Notes: generated by a model from the letters alone, not told the origin. Shown: positions 1-8,873, numbered from the stretch's first letter. The stretch: 58,444 nt of DNA from an uncultured Prevotellaceae bacterium (GCA_902785695.1 CACZZQ010000011.1:1-58444); one strand, 5' to 3'. Numbers and translations are program-made.

Positions 1-1756
1 TAGTGTCACCTCACGGAATTTCTCTACGATGATGGCACACTTCTGGTCAATGACATGCTGGTGGTTGTCATGGAAGGCCTTGACTGCCCGTGTTGCAGGA
101 GTCTCTTCATATTCAGGATCTTCGGTGATGCGCTTGGTTATCTCATAACTCACTCCGTATGGTGTGTAGCTCAGCAGCACGTCCTTGATAAACCCTTCCT
201 CGATGGCCTGTAGCATGGAATAGGTATGGAATGCCTCGTAGCGGCACTTCGTCGGGTCAATATCCTGATGGGTACAGATGCCGAAAGTGCGCAGCGTCTT
301 GGGCTTAGGAGTAGCAGTAAAGGCATAGAACGACAGGTTGCCGTGCTGTCCCTGTGCCAGCAGCGTGTCCATAATCTCGTCGCGCTGCTTCTCCAATTCC
401 TCTTCGGCGATGTCCTGCATAGCTGCCATCTCGCGCAGGGCCTCGTCGGTATCGGCCAGTGCTGCTTTCATCTTCTCTGCAGCCTTGCCCGTCTGCGACG
501 AGTGGGCTTCATCGACAATAAGGGCATATCGCTTCCCTGTATTCTTGTTCACCTCCTTGTAAATCAATGGGAATCGGTGCAGCGTACAGATGATGATACG
601 TGAACTGTCGTTGTTTATCAATTCTTTCAACTTGGTTGAAGGGTCACTATCCTTCACGGTATCAACAGTACCATCCACATGGTCGAAGCCAAGGGACAAA
701 CACACAGTTGAACATTGGCTTCAACTCAGCATTTTGGAGTGCGCCTAAACGATATGCCACCCATGCAATGGAGTTAGACTTACCAGAGCCTGCCGAATGT
801 TGTATGAGGTAGTTTTTGCCGGAACCATGCTCAGCGGTGTCGGCCAAAAGCTTTTCTACCACGTCAAGCTGGTGGTATCGTGGGAAGATAATTTTTACAC
901 TTTTCCGTTTGTCCTGACGTATCTGGCCGTCTTTCGTCTTGTAGATGCTGATGCGCTCCTCTTCCTGACGCGAAATATAACGCTGGAGAATGCAGAGCAA
1001 CATGCGACGGTTGAGCACACGCTCCCACAAATAGCTCGTTGTGTATTTCCCTTCAGGTGCTTCAGGGTTTCCTTTGCCGCCCACGTTACCAGCACCGTTA
1101 CTTCCCTGGTTGAACGGCATGAAGAAAGTTTTATCGCCTCGCAGTTCAGTGGCCATGATAGCCTCGTAGAGATCCACGCCAAAGTATGCCAAAATGCGGT
1201 GGTTGAACTGGAACAGCTCTTCGCGCTGGTCGCGGTCGTTCATCCACTGATGGCGTGAGTTCTCCACATTCTGCCCGGTCAGCTGGTTCTTCAGCTCCAA
1301 GGCAACCACAGGGATGCCGTTTACAGAAAGCACCATATCGATAGTGTTATGGTTCTGAGTGGAGTAAGCAAACTGTCGCGTACACTCCATGATGTTCTGG
1401 CTATATTTCAAGTTCAGCTCCTCGTTAAGTGGGCTGGCTGGCTCGAAATAGACCAACTTGAACTTGAAACCCAGGTCATCGATGCCATTGCGTAGCACCC
1501 ATATCAGGCCACGCTCATGAATCTTGTCCTGCAACACATTGTAAAGACGGTCTTCCACCTGTGCACCGTATTTCTTCTCATACAGCTCCCATTTCTTCGT
1601 CTGTGTCAGACGAAGGAACTTTATCAGCGTCTTCAGGTCAATGGCCCGTTCCTTGTCGTATGTTGATTGATTGCCCTTCACGTAGCCGCCATCTGTCGTC
1701 AGCCAATGTTCTATGTAGGCTTCAAAATTCCGTTCTTTCAGGTCGTTGTTGTCCAT
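1..1756 (-). pseudogene. hsdR: Type I restriction endonuclease subunit R (HsdR), frameshifted and partial
   Basis: This is the motor and nuclease subunit of a type I restriction enzyme. The first 354 residues read normally. They contain an HSDR_N nuclease domain with D140 and E154-x-K156 (from VALELKNQ) and a helicase Walker A, AGSGKS, at residues 322-327. The frame then ends at a TGA at 662-664. Coding resumes in another minus frame at about position 690 with FDHVDGTVD. It runs open to the window edge with a DEAH box (IVDEAHSSQTG, near 500-520) and a helicase motif III (FYAFTATPKP, near 310-345). Between the last good residues (CVFV) and FDHVDG, the family normally has about 15-20 more residues including the TDR-x-LD-x-QL segment. 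A deletion that is not a multiple of three therefore fits best. The C-terminal part lies outside the window. The gene follows fic by 71 bp. Inactivation is inferred; an assembly error is possible. Confidence 0.88.
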
Positions 1757-1773
1757 AACTTTATATTTTTTCC

Positions 1774-1833
1774 TTCACGATAAACTTCACGATAAACTGC
1801 ACTTTATCCTGCACTATATTCTGCACTTTATTT
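1774..1833. repeat. 12-bp tandem repeat array in the fic-hsdR spacer
   Basis: Two exact copies of TTCACGATAAAC (1774-1797) are followed by three variants of TGCACTTTATCC (1798-1833), all with a 12-bp period. On the minus strand one frame reads as a four-residue repeat (KVQ-NIVQ-DKVQ-FIVK-FIVK). It starts around the fic stop codon and ends just before the hsdR start. It may be a remnant of coding repeat, or a spacer that changes length by slippage. The period matches the in-frame arrays in fic and in the AlbA gene. Confidence 0.8.
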
Positions 1834-2859
1834 ATTGATAATCCAAATGCCGTTTTTGTCACTTCCTTGTCGGGTAATGACCCCCAAATCCTTGAATTTC
1901 TTCAGTTGCTTTTCTATGCCTCGCTTGCTGATACCAATGCGCTCACTTATCTCAGCGGCCGATAGACTTGGATTGTCATCAAGGAGAAGCAGAACTTGTT
2001 TTTCATTTACACCGAACTTTACACCGAACTTTACACCGAACTCTTTTCCGAACTTTACACCGAACTGTCTGTCAATAGGAGTAGTATTATCGGATGGTAA
2101 TTCTTCTCCTTGATGTGACTTCAGCGTCTTGAAGATCTCGTTCAGCATGAAGTCGATGAACGGCCCTGACTGTCCGGCATTGGTGCTGGCAGTGATGGCA
2201 TCGTAGTATGCCTGTTGGTTGGCATACACCATATTCTCTACAGGCAGATGCTCGAACAGCGGATGCAGCTTGCCCAGAATGAGCGACTGCCACAGTCGCC
2301 CTGTACGCCCGTTACCGTCAATAAACGGGTGGATAAACTCAAACTCATAGTGGAACACACACGAGCGGACGAGCAGATGGTCTTTTGACTCCTTCAACCA
2401 TCCGAACAAATCGTCCATCAACATGGGTACACGGTCGGCAGGAGGAGCCATGTGAACGAGGCCATGCTCAGAAAACACACCCACGCCTGAATGACGGAAC
2501 CTACCTGCATCGTCAACCAAAGCCTGCATCATCACGCCATGAGCCTTCAGCAGGTCTTTCACGCTGAACGGGTTCAGTTTCGGGTATAGTTCGTAGGTGG
2601 CAATAGCATTCTTTACCTCTTGAATCTGGCGGATGGGAGCCACCACGTTCTTACCGTCGATGATGTCGCGCACCTCATCTTCAGTCAGCGTATTGCCCTC
2701 AATGGCCAGCGACGAGTGGATGGTCTTGATACGGTTGGCCTTGCGAAGCCGCAGACCGTCTTCCTGTTCCAGTCGGATGGCATAGCGCTCTATCTGGCCA
2801 GAAATCTCTGCTATCAGATTGATAGCTTCAGCGGAAACTGTGAATGGCGGTATATACAT
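1828..2859 (-). CDS. Fic/DOC family protein with C-terminal winged helix
   Basis: Fido-fold proteins usually transfer AMP from ATP to target hydroxyls. The complete core motif HPFIDGNGRTGR is at residues 177-188, including the catalytic His177. An N-terminal inhibitory motif of the S-x3-E-G/N type is at S50-E54-G55. This puts it in the self-inhibited class, with the inhibitory helix ahead of the Fic core. Residues 266-285 are a four-residue repeat (FGVK type) encoded by 12-bp units. They link the Fic domain to a C-terminal winged-helix segment (about 286-343, with AAEISERIGISKRGIEKQL). The gene begins 12 bp after the hsdS stop and precedes hsdR, so it is probably co-transcribed. Its target is unknown. 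A regulatory or toxin-like role is inference; Fic genes are frequent passengers in type I restriction loci. Confidence 0.93.
   Translation of the reverse strand: MYIPPFTVSAEAINLIAEISGQIERYAIRLEQEDGLRLRKANRIKTIHSSLAIEGNTLTEDEVRDIIDGKNVVAPIRQIQEVKNAIATYELYPKLNPFSVKDLLKAHGVMMQALVDDAGRFRHSGVGVFSEHGLVHMAPPADRVPMLMDDLFGWLKESKDHLLVRSCVFHYEFEFIHPFIDGNGRTGRLWQSLILGKLHPLFEHLPVENMVYANQQAYYDAITASTNAGQSGPFIDFMLNEIFKTLKSHQGEELPSDNTTPIDRQFGVKFGKEFGVKFGVKFGVNEKQVLLLLDDNPSLSAAEISERIGISKRGIEKQLKKFKDLGVITRQGSDKNGIWIINK
2005..2064. repeat. In-frame 12-bp tandem repeats in fic
   Basis: About five 12-bp units of the form TTACACCGAACT (one variant CTTTTCCGAACT) encode the repeated FGVK tetrapeptide linker. Gain or loss of a unit keeps the reading frame and only alters linker length. 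Confidence 0.9.
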
Positions 2860-2871
2860 ACTTCTATATAT

Positions 2872-4170
2872 TTAAATTTCTGTTTTACCTGTTACGGCTT
2901 CGTAGATGACACTCTTTTTGTAATCCTTCAACGACGCTATCTTCTGCTGCTTCAGGGCAATCAAGTGGTCGATGTCGGAGCACTTATTGTCGAGGTAGGA
3001 GGCGATGGCGTGCTGGGTATTTAGTGGTATCAATAATCCTTTTAGAGAATTAATCTTTTTCAAGGTGACACGTGGCATTGCTGAACCAGCCATTAAAAGT
3101 TGTATTTGAGCCTGAATCACATTTGACTGGACTAGATACATCAAATAATTAGAATCAACTTTCGATAGTGGTGTGAGCATTGCTACAGATGATAATAATA
3201 CACATTTCTCATTGTCTGTCATCATTCCAACTCTACCTGTAGTTGCTCCGTCTTTAACCATTAGGACATCACCTTTGTGTGGGCGGCATCCCTGAGACTC
3301 CAACACGTTATAATCTTCTAGCCTGATTCTCATGGCATTATTATAATCAATACCCTTTCCTCTTATGTCACCAGCAGTTATATAAGGCATACCTTCAGAT
3401 TGCCTTTCAGGTGAGAAATGAGAACCATCTGTTATTGATGTACACAAATTTTTAATGTCTGTAATAAGCCACCCTTCAGGAATATCCCCAATCCAGTCGA
3501 TGCCAGATGGGACGAGTTTGGCGTTAGGGTCAAGTCCTTTAGTGACGGCTTCGGTAATGACGCTCTGCTTATAGGCTTTCAGTTTCTCAATCATCTGCTC
3601 TTGCAGCGCAATAAGAGAATATATATCATTACACTTTTTGTCAAGGTAATCGGCAATGCGTTTTTGTTCGGCATTTGGAATATATGGAACCATAATGCTT
3701 TTACAATCTTCCACATTTATACCAGATTGTGCGCCACCTGTCTTGCGAGTTAGAATATCTTCTCGAGCAGCCAACAAACAATAAAAAAGGAATTTGGAAT
3801 AATTGTTTTTTTTCACTATATATCCAGTAACCGACTGGTTCATACATGTTTCAAATGTCACGAACCCGACATTCCCACATGTAGCACCTGTCATCGCCAT
3901 GACAGTAGTATTTGCAGGTATTTTCTTGGTGGAACTATTTTCAAATCCTAAAGTTGTAATTGATTTGGGAGCTTCTGTAATAATTGAATCATGACAAGAA
4001 CCAGAAGGAATCCAAGGGATATCTCCATCCCAATAATGATAATTATTTGAATCAGGAGTGCCTCCAGAATAAATGTTAATACACAAATTCTTTATTTTAC
4101 TTACATCCCACGCTTCAGGAATCTTCCCAATCCACTCTATTCCGCTGTCTTTGAACTTTCTTTCCATCAT
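2872..4170 (-). CDS. hsdS: Type I restriction-modification specificity subunit S
   Basis: HsdS chooses the target sequence for the HsdM methyltransferase and HsdR. The 432-residue protein has the usual two half-repeats. Each target recognition domain opens with a conserved start (DSGIEWIGKIPEAW at residue 8; PSGIDWIGDIPEGW at about 221). Each is followed by a conserved helical region (EKLKAYKQSVITEAVTKG and SLKDYKKSVIYEAVTG). TRD1 covers about residues 20-180 and TRD2 about 230-395. The length is normal. The ATG overlaps the stop of the upstream AlbA gene by 4 bp, so translation is probably coupled. The methylated sequence cannot be read from the protein. No second hsdS fragment or invertase is visible in the window. 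Confidence 0.96.
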   Translation of the reverse strand: MMERKFKDSGIEWIGKIPEAWDVSKIKNLCINIYSGGTPDSNNYHYWDGDIPWIPSGSCHDSIITEAPKSITTLGFENSSTKKIPANTTVMAMTGATCGNVGFVTFETCMNQSVTGYIVKKNNYSKFLFYCLLAAREDILTRKTGGAQSGINVEDCKSIMVPYIPNAEQKRIADYLDKKCNDIYSLIALQEQMIEKLKAYKQSVITEAVTKGLDPNAKLVPSGIDWIGDIPEGWLITDIKNLCTSITDGSHFSPERQSEGMPYITAGDIRGKGIDYNNAMRIRLEDYNVLESQGCRPHKGDVLMVKDGATTGRVGMMTDNEKCVLLSSVAMLTPLSKVDSNYLMYLVQSNVIQAQIQLLMAGSAMPRVTLKKINSLKGLLIPLNTQHAIASYLDNKCSDIDHLIALKQQKIASLKDYKKSVIYEAVTGKTEI

Positions 4171-5786
4171 GCCTCTTCCTCCTTGTTTTTTTGCTGTTCC
4201 AGTTTCCTTTTGAGTTCGACCTCGGCCACTGTGCGGTTTTCGTTATCAATATCAAGCATTACCACCCAGCGGCCATTCTTGCGGCCACCCTCACGGCGCA
4301 AAAGGCCGAGTTCCTGCAATCGCCCAATAATGTATTGCATTCCGTCTGATGAAATGCCATCATATACTCTCATCAAATCTTTTCGAGTGTAATTAGGATG
4401 CTTTGCAAGCTCTATAAGAACGTTCTTTTGATTATCGCTTAATTCTATCTCTTTGATCTTAAGAATGTTATCAATTTTCTTTTGTGTAGTTTTTTGTGTA
4501 GTTTTTTGTGTAGTCTTTTGTGTAGTCTTTTGTGTAGTCTTTTGTGTAGCGTTTTGGGTAGTTTCGCCATCTTTTTGTGATAAAAAATCCTCCTTTTGTG
4601 ATGCCTTTTTTGTGGTTTTCCAAAAGGTGACAGTGACGGTATAGCCATCCGACTTGTATTCCGGCTCGGGCACACCTTCCTCACGGCAGATGTCGATCAT
4701 GCGACGGATGCCCGTTCCCCATCCCTCCAAGTATTTGGAGAAGTAAAGCACCTGAGCGATGCGCAGGTTATAGGGGTAGGAACCATGTGGCTCCTTGATG
4801 TTCTCAGGAGTCAACGGATTGGGGAAATGGCCGGGATTGGTGATTTCCAGTCGGTCGTCGAAGATGGCCAGCGTGACTGTGGTACGCGGGTCCTCATAGC
4901 GACGGTGGCACAGCGCATTCGTCAAGGCTTCGCGCAGCGCCTCCACGGGAATCTCCAGATGCTCCTCACGCTGCAACCCCTTCACCTCACCACTCAGGCT
5001 GAGATGACGGAAGCAGAAAGCCATGCCAGCGTCGAGCAGGTCAAAGAAGTTGCCTTCCTCCTGCTTGTTGTCGATGAACACCATTTTCTCCTTGCCTCGG
5101 AAGTAGGCCATGCGAATCATCATCTGCGGATAGTCAAACAGCTGCTTGCCGAACAATACCACGGCAGCATTGGTCAACTTACCGTCGCGCAACAATTTGA
5201 ACTTGTCCAGCAGTATCTCCAGACAGTCATCCTCGGCAGAAGCATTGATACGTCCACTCTTTACACCTGCACGTACCGCATTGCGGATACGTTCTTCGCT
5301 CAGGTCGCTGATGGTGACACCATCTGCCACCTGTGCGTCCCAAGCGAACTTGCTGGGGTTACTGTCGCGCAGTCGCTCATCGTACATTTCACGTGGCATC
5401 TGGCGGGTAGTGCTTTCCACCTTGTAGTATGGTCGTCCGTTGCAAGTATAGGGTATGTGGTTGTCCTTTCTTCCTTCAAAGTGGATGGCTACGATTTGGT
5501 TGCCTGCCTTCGAGCCAGGCACGTCAACATACTCAGCACTGACATCGACGGTAGGCTCCAAAGAAGCCAATGCCTGCGCTATTTCGCGCCGTGTATTGTC
5601 GGTCACCTGTTGTCCCACGATGTGCAGACTGTCGGGAGTCACGCCAAAAATCAGCCAGCCACCATCACTGTTCAGGAAAGCACAGGCAGTATGCATAGCA
5701 TCCTTCAGTTCGCCAGTGCTTTTCTTCAGTTCCAGCGTTTGCGTCTCACCTTTGGCAATCAACTGCTCAATTTCTTTTATTGTCAT
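4167..5786 (-). CDS. AlbA_2 / RecG-like ATP-binding protein
   Basis: The N-terminus (residues 15-125) is a Schlafen AlbA_2 domain, a putative nucleic-acid-binding module (ELKKSTGELKDAM and LNSDGGWLIFGV are typical). Residues 275-345 match the GHKL-type ATP-binding region of COG2865 proteins (EALREALTNALCHR; FDDRLEITNPG). Residues 414-436 are a TTQK repeat from 12-bp units, followed by a winged-helix segment at about 450-515. The molecular function of the family is not established. Such genes are common between hsd genes, and a regulatory role is inference. It lies 109 bp after hsdM and overlaps hsdS by 4 bp. Domain order parallels the neighbouring Fic protein: enzyme-like domain, repeat linker, winged helix. 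Confidence 0.9.
   Translation of the reverse strand: MTIKEIEQLIAKGETQTLELKKSTGELKDAMHTACAFLNSDGGWLIFGVTPDSLHIVGQQVTDNTRREIAQALASLEPTVDVSAEYVDVPGSKAGNQIVAIHFEGRKDNHIPYTCNGRPYYKVESTTRQMPREMYDERLRDSNPSKFAWDAQVADGVTISDLSEERIRNAVRAGVKSGRINASAEDDCLEILLDKFKLLRDGKLTNAAVVLFGKQLFDYPQMMIRMAYFRGKEKMVFIDNKQEEGNFFDLLDAGMAFCFRHLSLSGEVKGLQREEHLEIPVEALREALTNALCHRRYEDPRTTVTLAIFDDRLEITNPGHFPNPLTPENIKEPHGSYPYNLRIAQVLYFSKYLEGWGTGIRRMIDICREEGVPEPEYKSDGYTVTVTFWKTTKKASQKEDFLSQKDGETTQNATQKTTQKTTQKTTQKTTQKTTQKKIDNILKIKEIELSDNQKNVLIELAKHPNYTRKDLMRVYDGISSDGMQYIIGRLQELGLLRREGGRKNGRWVVMLDIDNENRTVAEVELKRKLEQQKNKEEEA
4479..4550. repeat. In-frame 12-bp tandem repeats in the AlbA_2 gene
   Basis: About six 12-bp units related to TTTTTTGTGTAG encode (T)TQK repeats joining the ATP-binding domain to the C-terminal winged helix. 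Units are nearly identical, so copy number could change by slippage without a frameshift. Confidence 0.9.
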
Positions 5787-5895
5787 TGTCCCTATTCTTC
5801 TTGTTTCTAAAAGGTCAACAGGTCGTTGACTATTTTGTCCTCCAAATTCGTCAACGGGTCATTGACGAATTGCTGTTTCTGATCCATAGCCAATA

Positions 5896-7677
5896 TCAAT
5901 GCAGTATCTTGTTCATGATCTCTGCCTCCTGCTGTTCGAGGGCTTTCAGTTCCTCAAAGATCTCAGCAGAGGGCTTCAAAGGCGTATATTTGTAGAACTC
6001 ACGGGTGAAGGGAATCTCGTAGCCTATCTTGGTTTTCTTCTCGTCCACAACAAAGTCGGGCGAGTAAGGAGCAACGTTCTTCTGCAGGTATTCCTCACGG
6101 TCGGTCAACCAAGGAATAATCTCAGTGTCGTTGAGCGACTTATCCATGACGGGACGGCCTTTGCTGTCGCGCACGATGTTTCCTTCAGCATCGCGCTCAG
6201 GATTCATGATGAACAACTTACTGTATTTGAAGTAGTCTCTCTCGCGCACTTTGCTCTCCACTCGAATCTCCGTGCCGTCGGCAGTGGTCTGTGTCACCAC
6301 GCCATCGGTGAACTCGTGATAGGCCTGCATAATGAGTTGGCGGGCAGTCTCAGTAATCTCCACGCGCTTATTGCCCAATGGCTTGCGGCGCTTCTCGTAG
6401 CACTCGCTGGCATCAATCAGTTGCACCTTACCTTGACGTTCTGCCGACTTGTTGCGGGTGATGACCCAGATGTAAGTGGCAATACCTGTGTTATAGAAGA
6501 GGTCGTTAGGCAGTTGCACGATGGCCTCCAGCCAGTCGTTCTCCAACAGGTAGCCACGGATGTTGCTTTCGCCACTGCCTGCATCGCCCTTGAACAGCGG
6601 CGAGCCGTTCTGAATGATAGCCATACGGCCAGCGTCCTTCAGTTTTGCCACACCATTGAGGAGGAACAACTGCTGACCGTCGCCGATGGCAGGCAGTCCT
6701 GGCTCGAAGCGTCCCGCAGCACCCTTCTTGTTCTCGGCCTCGACAGCCGCCTTGCTTGTCTTCCACTCAATGCCGAACGGTGGGTTAGAGATGATATAGT
6801 CGAACTTATATCCTTCAAACTTGTCATCGCCCAATGTGTCGCCCTGCCGCATATTGTCGGCATTGCCGCCCTTGATGAGCGTGTCGGCCTTGGCAATGGC
6901 AAAGGTCTGCTCGTTCAGTTCCTGTCCGTAGGTAGTGATGTCGGCATCTGGATCAATCTCCAAGAGACGGTCACTCATACAGCCCAGCATCTGACTGGTA
7001 CCCATCGCCATGTCGTAGATGGTGGCGGTGATGCCGTCTTCCTCCAATCGTTCCTCGTCTTCACCCACCAACAGCTCTGTCATCAGGTTAATGATGTCGC
7101 GGGCGGTGAAGTGTGCTCCGGCATGTTCATCGTAACTCTCAGAGAACTTGCGCACCAGTTCCTCGAAGATATATCCCATATCTACCGAACTAACCTTGTC
7201 GGCACCTAAATAAGCCTTCTCTGTGCAGAACTCCTTGATGACCAGATAGAGCAGTTGGTTATCGGCCATCGTCTCTATCTCCTGCTGGAACTTCATGCGG
7301 TGAATCACATCGATGACATTCTCAGAGAAGTGGTTCAGGTACGACTCGAAGTTCTCACGGATATTTTCTGGGTCGCTAAGCAGTGTCTCGAAAGTGAAGG
7401 GAGATAGGTTGTAGAACTTCTGTCCTGCAGCTTTCTCCAAGAAACCCTGCTTTACGGTGATACCGTCCTCGTCCAGTTGCTTGTTCATGTCAAGCACCTT
7501 CTGCTTTGTTGGTGCCAATGTGTCCTCGAAGCGCTTCACCACGCACATCGGCAATATCACGTTACCATATTCGTGCGGCTTATATACGCCTACCAGTTTG
7601 TCGGCAATAGCCCATATCAGGTTCGCTTTTTCCTGTACGTTGACAGTCGTCTGCTGTTGTAATTCTTTTATGCTCAT
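5896..7677 (-). CDS. hsdM: Type I restriction-modification methyltransferase subunit M
   Basis: HsdM is the N6-adenine methyltransferase of the complex; it uses S-adenosylmethionine. The 593-residue protein has an N-terminal HsdM helical domain (about 15-150) and the linker motif HFTARDIINLM at 189-199. The catalytic motif IV, NPPF, is at 298-301. SAM motif I reads DMAMGTSQML (222-231) rather than the more usual DPxCGTGG. I believe this variant recurs in this HsdM subgroup, so it need not mean inactivity. Residues 500-593 form a C-terminal extension that probably contacts HsdS. It is the first hsd gene after the WYL regulator, with its own promoter. The upstream gene ends 46 bp before this start. 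Confidence 0.97.
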   Translation of the reverse strand: MSIKELQQQTTVNVQEKANLIWAIADKLVGVYKPHEYGNVILPMCVVKRFEDTLAPTKQKVLDMNKQLDEDGITVKQGFLEKAAGQKFYNLSPFTFETLLSDPENIRENFESYLNHFSENVIDVIHRMKFQQEIETMADNQLLYLVIKEFCTEKAYLGADKVSSVDMGYIFEELVRKFSESYDEHAGAHFTARDIINLMTELLVGEDEERLEEDGITATIYDMAMGTSQMLGCMSDRLLEIDPDADITTYGQELNEQTFAIAKADTLIKGGNADNMRQGDTLGDDKFEGYKFDYIISNPPFGIEWKTSKAAVEAENKKGAAGRFEPGLPAIGDGQQLFLLNGVAKLKDAGRMAIIQNGSPLFKGDAGSGESNIRGYLLENDWLEAIVQLPNDLFYNTGIATYIWVITRNKSAERQGKVQLIDASECYEKRRKPLGNKRVEITETARQLIMQAYHEFTDGVVTQTTADGTEIRVESKVRERDYFKYSKLFIMNPERDAEGNIVRDSKGRPVMDKSLNDTEIIPWLTDREEYLQKNVAPYSPDFVVDEKKTKIGYEIPFTREFYKYTPLKPSAEIFEELKALEQQEAEIMNKILH

Positions 7678-7693
7678 ATTTTTCTACTCTTTA

Positions 7694-7711
7694 TTTGTGC
7701 GTGCAAATATA
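7694..7711 (-). promoter_or_regulatory. hsdM promoter -7 box with overlapping operator-like motif
   Basis: On the minus strand TATATTTG (7704-7711) fits the Bacteroidetes TAnnTTTG box, about 27 bp before the hsdM ATG. TTTGTGCGTGCAAA (7694-7707), an inverted repeat with arms TTTG/CAAA, overlaps it. A near copy lies just after the WYL gene's own -7 box. The upstream part of this promoter overlaps the end of the WYL gene. Confidence 0.6.
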
Positions 7712-7723
7712 CTATTAATATGC

Positions 7724-8737
7724 TCACTCAAAATGAGTCAATTGATAATTATTTATTATTCTCTGTAATTCTTCGCAAATCTCGTCCCGAAGATGCTGCG
7801 GGCTGAGAACAGTCATGCGGTCACCATGCGACAGAACGAGTTGCTTCAGCTCGTAGTTCGGTATCACATTGATACTGATGACAGCATCGCCATCATCTGT
7901 AAGACGAACAAGATGCTGAGATGGATGCAGTGGTTTAGAACTGATATACGGATAGAGCGTCTTCTTTACCTCTATCAGCACTTCCTCTGGATCCTGGGGA
8001 TAGACGGTTACACCTATCACATGACGGAAATACTCTTCAAAGTTATATTTCTCATTCGGAATAAACTTAACCGCTGCTTTTTCAATCGTAATAATGCGGT
8101 CTAATGCGAATGTGGTCAGTGCCTCATATTTAGCATTATAGCCAAGCACAAACCATCGGCTATTATACTGCTTCAAGAAATAGGGGTGAATGACTTCATT
8201 CAAGCGTTCTGTGCTCTTGTAAGGCTGGTACTCAACTGCAATCGGCTGATGGGAGCGGATATACTCATGCAGCTGTGCGAAATGATGCATACCTCGCAAC
8301 TGAGCATTGTCATCGTAGGAAATAAATGTCTGCGGACTCTTTCCCATGTTCAATGTCACTCTCAGATGTGCGCTCACCTCTTCAATCCAGCTGAAGCCAG
8401 CCTGTCCCTTGAAGCGTTCCATCACTTCGATGGCACCATAGACCTTCATGATTTCTTCTTCTGAAAGAGGATTATTGAAGATGGAGAAATCCGGGTTTCT
8501 GTATGAGTAGTACAAATAACGGCCTGAGCGTCGGCAGTCGATAGGCTGATGCCAACGGTTGGCAATATCCACGAAGTCCTGACGGATGGTATTGGGAGAG
8601 GTGACCAAACGGAAGCCATGAAGGTCCAGTGCGTCGTTGCATTCCTTCATGATCTGCTGCACGGTACGCCCTCCTGGGTGACGTAGGCAGCGGTCAATAA
8701 CAATTTCGCGGATAGCCGCATTTTTTACGTTAGCCAT
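7724..8737 (-). CDS. WYL-domain transcriptional regulator
   Basis: The protein has an N-terminal winged helix (about residues 5-80), a WYL domain (about 150-225, with the core as YNSRWFVLGYN at 191-201) and a C-terminal extension. WYL proteins bind nucleic-acid or nucleotide ligands and often regulate defence loci (CapW/BrxR-type). I start at 8737 (MANVKNAAIREIV). An upstream in-frame start at 8809 would lie before the probable transcription start at about 8795. The gene sits immediately upstream of, and on the same strand as, hsdM. The shared motif at both promoters suggests that it represses itself and the restriction operon. That link is inference. Confidence 0.9.
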   Translation of the reverse strand: MANVKNAAIREIVIDRCLRHPGGRTVQQIMKECNDALDLHGFRLVTSPNTIRQDFVDIANRWHQPIDCRRSGRYLYYSYRNPDFSIFNNPLSEEEIMKVYGAIEVMERFKGQAGFSWIEEVSAHLRVTLNMGKSPQTFISYDDNAQLRGMHHFAQLHEYIRSHQPIAVEYQPYKSTERLNEVIHPYFLKQYNSRWFVLGYNAKYEALTTFALDRIITIEKAAVKFIPNEKYNFEEYFRHVIGVTVYPQDPEEVLIEVKKTLYPYISSKPLHPSQHLVRLTDDGDAVISINVIPNYELKQLVLSHGDRMTVLSPQHLRDEICEELQRIINNYQLTHFE

Positions 8738-8778
8738 ATTTTCTGCCTTAGGTCTATATTTACTTGCGCATAAATAGG

Positions 8779-8805
8779 TTTGTGCGCGAAATTGCCACAA
8801 AGGTA
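8779..8805 (-). promoter_or_regulatory. WYL gene promoter with downstream operator-like motif
   Basis: The minus strand has TACCTTTG at 8798-8805, a consensus -7 box 61 bp before the chosen ATG. The motif TTTGTGCGCGAAA (8779-8791, plus-strand reading) lies within the first transcribed bases and nearly matches the motif at the hsdM promoter. A TTGCGCA half-site follows at 8764-8770. No clear -33 TTTG is seen. Confidence 0.6.
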
Positions 8806-8873
8806 GCAAAAATATATAATTATTGGCAGAAAAATCCGAAAAGTTGCTTACTTACTAACAAATTTTACCAATT

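Noticed and set aside
2005-2064. Phase-variable frameshift repeats in fic
   Set aside because: Units are 12 bp, so copy changes keep the frame. Only linker length would vary.
4785-5810. 341-residue open frame antisense to the AlbA_2 gene
   Set aside because: It lies opposite a clearly coding gene and has no family features or promoter.
5899-7209. 436-residue open frame antisense to hsdM
   Set aside because: It is a shadow of the hsdM codon pattern on the other strand. No recognisable domain.
5896-7677. HsdM inactive because of degenerate motif I
   Set aside because: NPPF and the rest of the fold are intact, and the variant likely characterises a subgroup.
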